Source: an uncultured Saprospiraceae bacterium (GTDB lineage: Bacteria > Bacteroidota > Bacteroidia > Chitinophagales > Saprospiraceae). Taken from it: a DNA stretch of 5,614 nt. The notes under the pieces are model-generated. The model saw nothing but the letters and a program-made list of their open reading frames with translations, made no database searches and was not told the DNA's origin. Position 1 is the first letter of the stretch. Each line of letters opens with the position of its first letter. Where the stretch lies: the NCBI GenBank assembly GCA_937942405.1, contig CALDEN010000350.1:1-5614 (forward strand), in the 5' to 3' direction. A program made the position numbers and the translations under genes. Below, piece by piece: positions 1 through 5,614 of the stretch.

Positions 1-3000
1 AGCGGAGGAGGTTTTGTAACCATACAGACCAATACGGATGATACAAATGGATCAGAGCTCGTACAGTTTACCGTTCTTAACGTAAATATGGGAAGTAGCT
101 TCCAGATCATCGTATCTGCGGCAAGTTCTGTAGATCCATTGTGTACAGTAACGAGTAATGTAGTAACTGCTACAGTAGTAGGAGAGGTGCCACTCGTGTG
201 TAATGGACATATAAATGTAAGTGTCAGTGATTTATGCGAGATACCATTTACGATAGAGACATTAATCGAAGGCGAAAATCCAGATCCATCTTATAATGCA
301 TCACTGTACTCGTACATGTTTTTAGATGCAGATGGAAATGTAGTAGATGAGGCAGACTTAGGTCAATATCTAAATCAGACACTGACCTTCAAAGTAACGT
401 CTAACTGTTCGCCTAACTCATGTTGGGGTAGTGTAACGATCGAAGACAAAACAGCACCAGTATTAAGCTGTCCAGATGATGTAACGATTCAGTGTTTTGA
501 TAGTTATACACCGTACACTACGACGTATATAGAGGCAAATCACCTCATAGACAACTGTAATGATGCAACAGTCATTATGACTTCAGATCATACGCAACAG
601 CTGGAATGTGTAGATCCATTATTGGGAGATTACACCGCAGTGAGAACGATCTGTTATATGGCACAGGATGCACAGGGATTGACTTCTGAGGAATGTTGTT
701 ATCAGGTATTTTATAGTAGAATCGACTTTACAGATATCGTATTCCCTGTAGACCAAGTGGTCAATTGTATGGCTTACCCTACATGGAATAGCAGTACACT
801 TCTGGGGACACCATATATTACGACTGCTACAGGTACACATCAGATTGTACCAGGAGTAAATGCAGTATGTGCGATAAATGCAGTGTACTCTGATGAGGTA
901 CTACCGATCTGTGGATCAGAATATAAAGTACTCAGAGACTGGACAGCCATAGACTGGTGTTCTGGTGCCATAGAAAAACATACACAGATTATAAAAGTAG
1001 AGGCTGATGGACTATTTGTAACTGCAGACTTTAATCAATATACTGCAGATGTAGATACATATGAGTGTACAGCATCGTGGTCTATACCGGCAGGTCATTT
1101 AGATGTAAATGGAATCTGTACGGCAGCTTACAGCTACCAAGTATTTTACTTAAGCTCAGGAATAGATGATGGTGTAGGCAACTGTCCACCATCTTTCCCA
1201 GGTGCGTTTACGCAACTTCCAGGTACGTTTACGGCTAGTTCTACCGCAGTCATAGATGGATTACTGATCGGATGTAACTGGGTGAAGTACGTGATCACTA
1301 CAGAGTGTGGAGAGACACAAGAAATTACCGTAGAGGTATATGTGCAGGATCAGGTGGTGCCACATGCAATCTGTGAGCAACATACTGTAGCTACACTTAA
1401 TGCCTTTGGTGGTACTGTCGTAAATGCTTCGTCGATCGATGATGGATCATTTGATGATTGTAGTACGGTAAGCTTCGGGATGCGTAGACTGAGTGGTTCT
1501 TGTAGTACGGGAGCTTTATCAGATATATTCGGAGTCTATGGTGGGACGATTTATTATACTTCTCAGAATTTCTGTTGTTCAGATCTAGGGTCTGATATCC
1601 CAGTAGAATTAATCATCGTAGATGAAAGTGGAAATTATAGTACCTGTATGGGATATGTACAGGTAGAGGATATCTCCGAGCCTGTGTTTACCTGTCCAGA
1701 TATGATGGTGACAACGACGCATAATTGTGATTTTGATGCAGATCCAGATTTCGGAACACCGAGTTATACCTTAGGTTCGCAGATCTGTGAGGACGTTTAT
1801 TCTGTGAGAGAAGTAGAAAACATACGTTCTGTTCCTAATGACTGTGGAGATTATAGAATCACTAAGAAATGGAATATCGTAAATACCAGTACAAATGACG
1901 TCGTACATACTTGTGCTCAGGTAATCAATATGAATAATGGAGATGAGTTCGACAACAATGATGTCAACTGGCCTAATAGTTCTGTAAGTCTATCGGGATG
2001 TATAAATGTAGATACGACTCCGGAAATAACAGGAGAGCCACAATACACAGCCAATGCGTGTAGTCTGATAGCTCATAGTTACAGAGATAATGTATTCAGC
2101 TCCGTACAAGGAGTGTGTTATGAGATCGTACGTACATGGACGGTAATCGACTGGTGTCAGTTCGATGCGAGTATGCCATCAGGAGATGGAATATGGACCT
2201 ACACACAACTGATAGAAGTATCAGATACCAATGCTCCTAATCCGATAGCTCCTAATGTAGTGTTCGATACTAATGTGCCGAATATGTGTGAGGCAAGAGA
2301 TACCATCTCTGTAAACGGAAATGACAACTGTGATGGACTGATGTATGAGATCAGTTTTAATAATGGAGTAAGTTATACAGACCTCGGAACGAGTAATGAG
2401 TATGTGGCTAACTGGCCGCTGGGTAGTACAACTGTACTATGGAAAGTAACAGATCTGTGTAGAAATTACGGTACAGTAAGTCAGACGATTACAGTGGAGG
2501 ATAACAAAGCACCTACACCATACTGTATCGGCAATGTATCTGTGGTACTCATGCCGAGTACGGGAACGATAGAATTGTGGGCGAGTGATTTCGATCTCGG
2601 TGCAGAAGACGATTGTGATAATGATGTACGAGTAACATTTGCAAACGGAAGCACCAATATGACCTTCGATTGTGGAGATGTCGGATTCCAGATTGTAGAG
2701 ATCCACTTTACTGATGATCATGGAAACAGTGACTTCTGTCTAGCCTCTGTAAATGTTCAGGATAACACTGGGGCATGTGATGAGATCCGACTGGGAGGAG
2801 AGGTGTATAGTGAGCTACATGAGATGATAGATGAGGTAGAGATACAACTTATGGATGAGAGTACTTCTATAGGGATTTACGATCACACGGATAACGGAAT
2901 GTATGCATTTGACCCGGTGACACCATCTCATGATTATATGATCAGTGCATATAAAAATGATGATTATATGAACGGGGTGAGTACGCTAGATTTAGTACTT

Positions 3001-4002
3001 ATACAGAAGCATCTATTACAGATTCAGGAATTGGATTCGCCGTATAAGATGCTGGCAGCCGATGTAAATAATAGTGGAGAGATCTCTGCAATCGATTTGA
3101 TCCAGTTAAGAAAACTGATCTTAGGAATCTATGAAGAGCTACCGAGCAATGAGAGTTGGAGATTTGTAGATGCTACACAGCAGTTCGGAGATCCGAGTTC
3201 GCCATGGCCATTTATAGAGGAGATACACTTAGGTCATATGATGACGACCTCTGTAGAAAACGACTTTATAGCAGTTAAAGTAGGAGATGTAAACAATACG
3301 GCTAAGGCCAATGCAACCAGTCAAGTAAGTGAAAATAGATCAGATACGGAGCTGAAATTGATCGCCCATGCTACAGAGCGAGTAGGAGATAATCAAGTGC
3401 TCAGAGTAAGTTCTGATAATTTTAACGGAGTACTCGGATTCCAGGGATCTTTGGATTATCCTGAAGGGTATGAGTTAGAAAGTATTCAGTCTGGAAGTTT
3501 AACGATTACAGAAGGAAACTACCGTATTGCGGAAGAAGGAACATTAGTGTTTAGTTGGAATACCGACAATGCATTGAATTTCGATGCAGATGCTACACTG
3601 TTCTCCATCGTACTTAAAGCGACCAATGATCATACTGCATTGAGCTTAACGATGACAGATAAGCATATCAGTTCTGAAGCATATAACGAGTCTCACGAGG
3701 TATTGGATCTATCGATTAAGTTGTCCAATGATGGTTCAGATCTTTTTGTACTGCATCAGAATGTGCCTAATCCATTTGTACATAAAACCATCATCAGTTT
3801 TGAATTACCAAAGGATGAGTATATCGAGATGAGAATTTATGATCTAGATGGTAAGACCCTCAAAACAATTAAAGGATTTAAGAGTAAGGGCTTAAATAGT
3901 ATCGAGATCGATAGAGAGGAGTTCGGGTCGACGGGAGTATTGTACTATACCTTGGAAGCTGGAAAATACATGGCAACACGTAAAATGATTGCTATAGAAT
4001 AA
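1..4002 (+). CDS. Giant type IX-secreted, Cys-rich HYR-like surface protein (5' partial)
   Basis: The frame is open from base 1 to the TAA at 4000-4002 and the first in-frame ATG (88) lies inside a beta-rich domain, so I treat this as a gene cut by the window edge; 1333 residues are visible. Residues 1-60 look like the end of an Ig-like domain. Residues 61-926 are beta-rich repeats with 44 cysteines, HYR-like junctions (V-E-D-x-x-x-P-x-x-x-C-P-D style) and two W-T-x-I-D-W-C motifs. Then come a Cys-free beta domain (about 930-985), a dockerin-like calcium pair (986-1047), a cohesin-like domain (about 1114-1244) and a C-terminal sorting domain (1248-1333). No enzyme motif is visible. Family knowledge says such proteins are Sec-exported, cross the outer membrane by the type IX system, and often serve adhesion or matrix roles; adhesion is inference here. 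Disulfides are likely. A 3' terminator follows within 35 bases. The domain style fits Saprospiraceae. Confidence is high for the gene and secretion route, low for the precise role. Confidence 0.93.
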   Translation, partial: SGGGFVTIQTNTDDTNGSELVQFTVLNVNMGSSFQIIVSAASSVDPLCTVTSNVVTATVVGEVPLVCNGHINVSVSDLCEIPFTIETLIEGENPDPSYNASLYSYMFLDADGNVVDEADLGQYLNQTLTFKVTSNCSPNSCWGSVTIEDKTAPVLSCPDDVTIQCFDSYTPYTTTYIEANHLIDNCNDATVIMTSDHTQQLECVDPLLGDYTAVRTICYMAQDAQGLTSEECCYQVFYSRIDFTDIVFPVDQVVNCMAYPTWNSSTLLGTPYITTATGTHQIVPGVNAVCAINAVYSDEVLPICGSEYKVLRDWTAIDWCSGAIEKHTQIIKVEADGLFVTADFNQYTADVDTYECTASWSIPAGHLDVNGICTAAYSYQVFYLSSGIDDGVGNCPPSFPGAFTQLPGTFTASSTAVIDGLLIGCNWVKYVITTECGETQEITVEVYVQDQVVPHAICEQHTVATLNAFGGTVVNASSIDDGSFDDCSTVSFGMRRLSGSCSTGALSDIFGVYGGTIYYTSQNFCCSDLGSDIPVELIIVDESGNYSTCMGYVQVEDISEPVFTCPDMMVTTTHNCDFDADPDFGTPSYTLGSQICEDVYSVREVENIRSVPNDCGDYRITKKWNIVNTSTNDVVHTCAQVINMNNGDEFDNNDVNWPNSSVSLSGCINVDTTPEITGEPQYTANACSLIAHSYRDNVFSSVQGVCYEIVRTWTVIDWCQFDASMPSGDGIWTYTQLIEVSDTNAPNPIAPNVVFDTNVPNMCEARDTISVNGNDNCDGLMYEISFNNGVSYTDLGTSNEYVANWPLGSTTVLWKVTDLCRNYGTVSQTITVEDNKAPTPYCIGNVSVVLMPSTGTIELWASDFDLGAEDDCDNDVRVTFANGSTNMTFDCGDVGFQIVEIHFTDDHGNSDFCLASVNVQDNTGACDEIRLGGEVYSELHEMIDEVEIQLMDESTSIGIYDHTDNGMYAFDPVTPSHDYMISAYKNDDYMNGVSTLDLVLIQKHLLQIQELDSPYKMLAADVNNSGEISAIDLIQLRKLILGIYEELPSNESWRFVDATQQFGDPSSPWPFIEEIHLGHMMTTSVENDFIAVKVGDVNNTAKANATSQVSENRSDTELKLIAHATERVGDNQVLRVSSDNFNGVLGFQGSLDYPEGYELESIQSGSLTITEGNYRIAEEGTLVFSWNTDNALNFDADATLFSIVLKATNDHTALSLTMTDKHISSEAYNESHEVLDLSIKLSNDGSDLFVLHQNVPNPFVHKTIISFELPKDEYIEMRIYDLDGKTLKTIKGFKSKGLNSIEIDREEFGSTGVLYYTLEAGKYMATRKMIAIE
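433..1650 (+). repeat. Copy 1 of a ~400-residue composite protein repeat
   Basis: This is a protein-level repeat within the large gene (residues 145-550). Its landmarks in order are: an HYR-like junction reading E-D-K-T-A-P-V-L-S-C-P-D-D (Cys codon at 469); the motif W-T-A-I-D-W-C at 940-960; a second junction Q-D-Q-V-V-P-H-A-I-C (Cys at 1372); A-S-S-I-D-D-G-S-F-D-D-C ending at 1461; and V-D-E-S-G-N-Y-S-T-C ending at 1647. The same landmarks recur in the same order in the next copy. The boundaries are placed by me at the junction strands and could shift by tens of residues. Confidence 0.6.
1651..2778 (+). repeat. Copy 2 of the ~400-residue composite protein repeat
   Basis: Residues 551-926. 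Landmarks matching copy 1 are: V-E-D-I-S-E-P-V-F-T-C-P-D (Cys at 1693); W-T-V-I-D-W-C at 2137-2157; V-E-D-N-K-A-P-T-P-Y-C (Cys at 2524); A-S-D-F-D-L-G-A-E-D-D-C ending at 2616; and D-D-H-G-N-S-D-F-C ending at 2739. Offsets from copy 1 are 408, 399, 384, 385 and 364 residues, so the copies have drifted by small indels. Copy 2 also has an extra partial junction, S-D-T-N-A-P-N-P, near 2221. The last cysteine of the protein (2776-2778) closes the copy. At the DNA level the copies are well diverged, so the duplication is old. Confidence 0.6.
2788..2955 (+). other. Small beta-sandwich linker domain (CNA-B / carboxypeptidase-regulatory-like)
   Basis: Residues about 930-985, directly after the last cysteine. 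The pattern G-G-E-V-Y, alternating hydrophobics in V-E-I-Q-L-M-D, then T-D-N-G-M-Y-A-F and H-D-Y-M-I-S-A-Y is typical of the short Greek-key domains (SdrD, CNA-B or carboxypeptidase regulatory-like) that precede dockerin pairs in Bacteroidota surface proteins. It has no catalytic residues and probably acts as a spacer or stalk. The family assignment rests on pattern only. Confidence 0.5.
2956..3141 (+). other. Dockerin-like calcium-loop pair
   Basis: Residues 986-1047 hold two F-hand-like calcium loops, each followed by a helix. The second loop (3061-3096) reads D-V-N-N-S-G-E-I-S-A-I-D, with Asp, Asn, Ser and the terminal Asp at ligand positions 1, 3, 5 and 12. The first (2956-2991) reads N-D-D-Y-M-N-G-V-S-T-L-D and is less ideal: Asn at position 1 and the Gly shifted by one. 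The helices L-V-L-I-Q-K-H-L-L and L-I-Q-L-R-K-L-I-L-G-I match the dockerin type I repeat layout. A trailing W-R-F-V-D-A (3157-3174) and G-D-V-N-N-T (3283-3300) resemble extensions seen after such pairs in Saprospiraceae proteins. In this phylum the domain is not evidence of a cellulosome; it may be a stability module or bind a cohesin-like partner. Confidence 0.75.
3340..3729 (+). other. Cohesin-like beta domain
   Basis: Residues about 1114-1244. The segment has the order seen in cohesin folds: a first strand (L-K-L-I-A-H-A), V-L-R-V-S-S-D-N-F-N-G-V-L-G-F-Q-G-S-L-D-Y with a hydrophobic core, then S-G-S-L-T, a strand T-L-V-F-S-W-N, and L-F-S-I-V-L-K-A before a final strand pair. Cohesin domains bind dockerins, and here one follows a dockerin-like pair in the same chain. 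It has no cysteine. It could instead be a generic immunoglobulin-like domain next to the sorting signal; a structure prediction would separate the two. Confidence 0.5.
3742..3999 (+). other. Type IX secretion C-terminal sorting domain (type A)
   Basis: Residues 1248-1333, the extreme C-terminus. It opens with the classic Q-N-V-P-N-P-F (3757-3777), followed by strands T-I-I-S-F-E-L-P, M-R-I-Y-D-L-D-G-K-T-L-K-T-I, then G-L-N-S-I-E-I-D and a last strand Y-M-A-T-R-K-M-I-A-I-E. This layout is that of the type A Por sorting domain. Family knowledge: it directs cargo through the outer membrane translocon and is commonly cleaved, with the mature protein attached to lipopolysaccharide or released. It is complete and ends at the stop codon. 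Confidence 0.93.
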
Positions 4003-4012
4003 TTGTCCATTT

Positions 4013-4031
4013 TTTTATCGCTGAGATAAAA
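4013..4031. repeat. AT-rich perfect 7-bp inverted repeat
   Basis: TTTTATC at 4013-4019 and GATAAAA at 4025-4031 form a perfect stem around the loop GCTGA, starting 10 bases after the stop codon of the large gene. The stem is weak (two G-C pairs at most) and no T-run follows on either strand, so it is probably not a terminator by itself. It could mark the 3' end of the transcript or assist the stronger hairpin next to it. Confidence 0.5.
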
Positions 4032-4036
4032 TCATT

Positions 4037-4068
4037 GGGGTGGATCTGCTGAGATTCACCCCTTTTTT
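4037..4068 (+). terminator. Rho-independent terminator of the large gene
   Basis: GGGGTGGATC (4037-4046) pairs with GATTCACCCC (4053-4062) over 10 positions with one G-U wobble, around a 6-base loop TGCTGA, and is followed at once by six T (4063-4068). This is a textbook intrinsic terminator 34 bases after the stop at 4002. On the minus strand the same hairpin is followed only by AATGATTTT, so it may also end the convergent lipoprotein transcript, but less well. Confidence 0.88.
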
Positions 4069-4080
4069 GTGTGTAGGTAT

Positions 4081-5550
4081 TTACTTTCCTTTTCGTTTTA
4101 GTGATCCGCTATTTTTATCGTAATAAAATACTTTGTTCTTTTTCTTCCCATCATAATGGGTGTTATACACTCCGTAATCGGTAATGACGAGTTCGGTAAG
4201 GGTGTATTTTTTAGATCCATCATCGAGCTTAAATATCGCATGGAAAGGAAGGTTATGGTTTTCATCTTGCTTTAAACGATATTTTCCAGCCATACGTATG
4301 TAGGATAGATCGTCGATCTTTGTTTCTGCGACGATATCATCAAAGACCATATTGTCGACTTTCTCAAAAAGGATATTGCCTATGGCTGATCCAGAGCTTT
4401 CTGTATTTTTTTCTTTTCTCAACGAGCCTTTGTAGGAATCTACCAGGATGAGTCTATGGCCATACTGATATCCACCTTTCCATGCCCACTGGTTGAGTAA
4501 TTTATTTACTTCATTATTGAATTGATCAAAAAACGGAAGCTTTCCATAATTAGATCGGTTGATCTCTCGGAACAGTGAGATCTCTTTATTCTGTACATAG
4601 CTCTGGCTTAACCAATCGATATTACTCTCGGCATAATCCATAAAGAGTTCTATCTTTTTATAATCGGATCTAGAAGCAGGGATGTTTTTTTGGATATGCA
4701 GATCATAAAGACTTGCAGTGAGTCTAGTAGCATCCTCTTCCTTGAGTATTTTTTGATTGAGTTTATCACGTAGAGAGATGATTGCTTTTTTGTTCTCAAA
4801 AGGAAAGTTAGGATCTACATCAAAATGTTTTTTGGCACTTTCTTCTTTGGCAAAGTCAGTAATGTTTTTGGATTTACAGAGATGGGTCAGTTCGATCGCT
4901 TTGATATGTCTAGAGTCTGTAAAGTGTTCTACTAATATTTTGGCTTCCGCCAAATTTGCTTTTTCTAAAAAACCGACAATCTTAGATTCTGTAAAATCAG
5001 AGATGCCATACGTATTCCGATAGAGCAATAGCTTTTCTACATTGGTCACGAGTTTTTGGGCGTATGGTTCAGTCTGATCTATGTTATCATCTCCATATTC
5101 TCGATGATAGAGGGAGATGTCCTCCATGGTTTTGAGATAGTTGAGTGCTTCTTTTTCAGGATTCTCTATAGAGAACTGAGGATACTGCTTCTGAGCCATG
5201 ATAAACGAGGCCATGTCTTTGTTACTGAGTAGGCTATCTCTTTGTCGCTCTTGTGCACGGACTTCTTTCAGTGCTTCATATTCCTCGCCATAAAACCATA
5301 GAAACTTATACTTATCTGTTTTTTTCTCTAGGCCGCTCCAGTAATATGCTTCTTTTACGGTATAACCTAGACTAGTGAGGGTTTGATCGATCGGTGTGGG
5401 ATCTTTGGGCTTTTTATATTCGATGTAGTAGATACCGTCTCGATCATGCTTTTTATCTTTTATAAGATCGGCTATACTGGCTTGTCGAGCACATGAGCAG
5501 AGCATAATGGATAAGACGAGGAAGAGTTGAGCTCCTTTTTGTAAATACAT
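4081..5550 (-). CDS. Predicted lipoprotein of unknown function
   Basis: This gene encodes 489 residues, from ATG at 5550-5548 to TAA at 4083-4081. The N-terminus is a short signal peptide: Lys5, a hydrophobic stretch (about 9-17) and a lipobox L-C-S-C ending at Cys20, so signal peptidase II cleavage and lipidation at Cys20 are predicted. Cys at position -2 is unusual but tolerated. Apart from Cys18 and Cys20 the only cysteine is Cys225. Residues about 30-90 have alternating aromatic residues (Y-Y-I-E-Y, Y-K-F-L-W-F-Y); about 90-350 is rich in Lys and Glu and probably mostly helical; about 355-489 is rich in Tyr and Gly and probably beta (G-G-Y-Q-Y-G-H-R-L-I-L-V-D, then T-E-L-V-I-T-D-Y-G-V-Y). 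I recognise no family or catalytic motif. The gene is convergent with the large surface protein, has its own upstream region, and lacks a Shine-Dalgarno sequence, as is usual in Bacteroidota. Localisation is likely the periplasmic or outer face of the outer membrane. Confidence 0.88.
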   Translation of the reverse strand: MYLQKGAQLFLVLSIMLCSCARQASIADLIKDKKHDRDGIYYIEYKKPKDPTPIDQTLTSLGYTVKEAYYWSGLEKKTDKYKFLWFYGEEYEALKEVRAQERQRDSLLSNKDMASFIMAQKQYPQFSIENPEKEALNYLKTMEDISLYHREYGDDNIDQTEPYAQKLVTNVEKLLLYRNTYGISDFTESKIVGFLEKANLAEAKILVEHFTDSRHIKAIELTHLCKSKNITDFAKEESAKKHFDVDPNFPFENKKAIISLRDKLNQKILKEEDATRLTASLYDLHIQKNIPASRSDYKKIELFMDYAESNIDWLSQSYVQNKEISLFREINRSNYGKLPFFDQFNNEVNKLLNQWAWKGGYQYGHRLILVDSYKGSLRKEKNTESSGSAIGNILFEKVDNMVFDDIVAETKIDDLSYIRMAGKYRLKQDENHNLPFHAIFKLDDGSKKYTLTELVITDYGVYNTHYDGKKKNKVFYYDKNSGSLKRKGK

Positions 5551-5552
5551 GG

Positions 5553-5578
5553 ACTTTCGTTTTCTAGATAACGAAAGT
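5553..5578. promoter_or_regulatory. 26-bp near-perfect palindrome at the lipoprotein start
   Basis: ACTTTCGTT at 5553-5561 and AACGAAAGT at 5570-5578 are exact inverted copies. The 8-base centre contains the palindrome TCTAGA (5563-5568) on the same axis, so 24 of 26 positions are symmetric; only the T/T pair at 5562 and 5569 breaks it. It ends two bases before the ATG (5550). It could be an operator for a dimeric regulator, or, if transcribed, a 9-bp leader hairpin that limits ribosome access. The symmetry is directly visible; the regulatory role is inference. Confidence 0.65.
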
Positions 5579-5585
5579 ATAAAAT

Positions 5586-5593
5586 CAAATCTT
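5586..5593 (-). promoter_or_regulatory. Possible Bacteroidota -7 element
   Basis: Read on the minus strand this is AAGATTTG, one mismatch from the Bacteroidota -7 consensus TAnnTTTG. It would place the transcript start near 5580 and give a leader of about 30 bases that is nearly all palindrome. No convincing -33 TTTG is seen in the AT-rich run upstream, and a second weak candidate, TACTTTCG, overlaps the palindrome edge (5572-5579). This is a tentative call. Confidence 0.25.
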
Positions 5594-5614
5594 ATATATA
5601 TTAAAAATTTATAT

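Noticed and set aside
88..90. ATG at 88 as the true start of the large gene
   Set aside because: The frame is open from base 1, residues before it continue the same beta-rich pattern, and there is no signal peptide after it, which a type IX cargo needs.
619..840. 73-residue open frame on the minus strand inside the large gene
   Set aside because: It is antisense to a well-supported coding region with clear protein motifs, is rich in Cys, His and Arg in a way typical of a shadow frame, and has no promoter or domain.
2437..2721. 94-residue open frame on the minus strand inside the large gene
   Set aside because: It is antisense to the HYR-like repeat region of copy 2, shows no motif or start signal, and its composition looks like a reverse-strand shadow.
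2956..3141. Dockerin-like pair as evidence for a cellulosome
   Set aside because: No scaffoldin or glycoside hydrolase is visible, and such pairs are widespread in non-cellulolytic Bacteroidota surface proteins.
4757..5023. 88-residue plus-strand open frame opposite the lipoprotein
   Set aside because: It is antisense to the Lys/Glu-rich part of the lipoprotein, and its Ser/Leu/Phe-rich composition is what the complement of such codons yields. No supporting motif was seen.
4384..5325. Several 7-base A-runs in the lipoprotein coding strand as phase-variation tracts
   Set aside because: Runs of seven at Lys codons are common in AT-rich, Lys-rich genes, and none is at the start or in the signal peptide. 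Nothing points to slippage control.

Overview
The window looks like chromosomal DNA from a Bacteroidota bacterium, most probably the Saprospiria (Lewinella/Saprospiraceae group). Four things point there: a C-terminal type IX secretion (Por) sorting domain; a Cys-rich exported mosaic protein with HYR-like modules and two W-T-x-I-D-W-C motifs; a dockerin-like pair of the kind often seen just before the sorting domain in this group; and a lipoprotein gene with no Shine-Dalgarno sequence. G+C is about 40% by eye. The taxonomic call comes from protein style, not a database match.

Layout. Positions 1-4002 (+) hold the 3' part of one very large gene. The frame is open from base 1, so its start and signal peptide lie upstream of the window. 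The visible 1333 residues run: an Ig-like tail, a Cys-rich region with 44 cysteines that contains two diverged copies of a composite unit of about 400 residues, a small Cys-free beta domain, a dockerin-like calcium-loop pair, a cohesin-like beta domain, and the type IX sorting domain. Positions 4003-4080 are a short intergenic stretch with two adjacent hairpins; the second is a good rho-independent terminator. Positions 4081-5550 (-) encode a 489-residue lipoprotein of no family I recognise, convergent with the large gene. Positions 5551-5614 are the AT-rich upstream region of that gene, with a 26-bp near-perfect palindrome two bases before its ATG.

How they fit together. The large protein should be exported by Sec, carried over the outer membrane by the type IX system and either fixed to the surface or released, probably for adhesion or matrix formation; no catalytic domain is visible. 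The lipoprotein is also an envelope protein, but the convergent arrangement means the two are separate transcription units and gives no direct evidence of a shared role. The most unusual points are the palindrome at the lipoprotein start, the long-range duplication in the large protein, and dockerin-like and cohesin-like domains side by side in one polypeptide.
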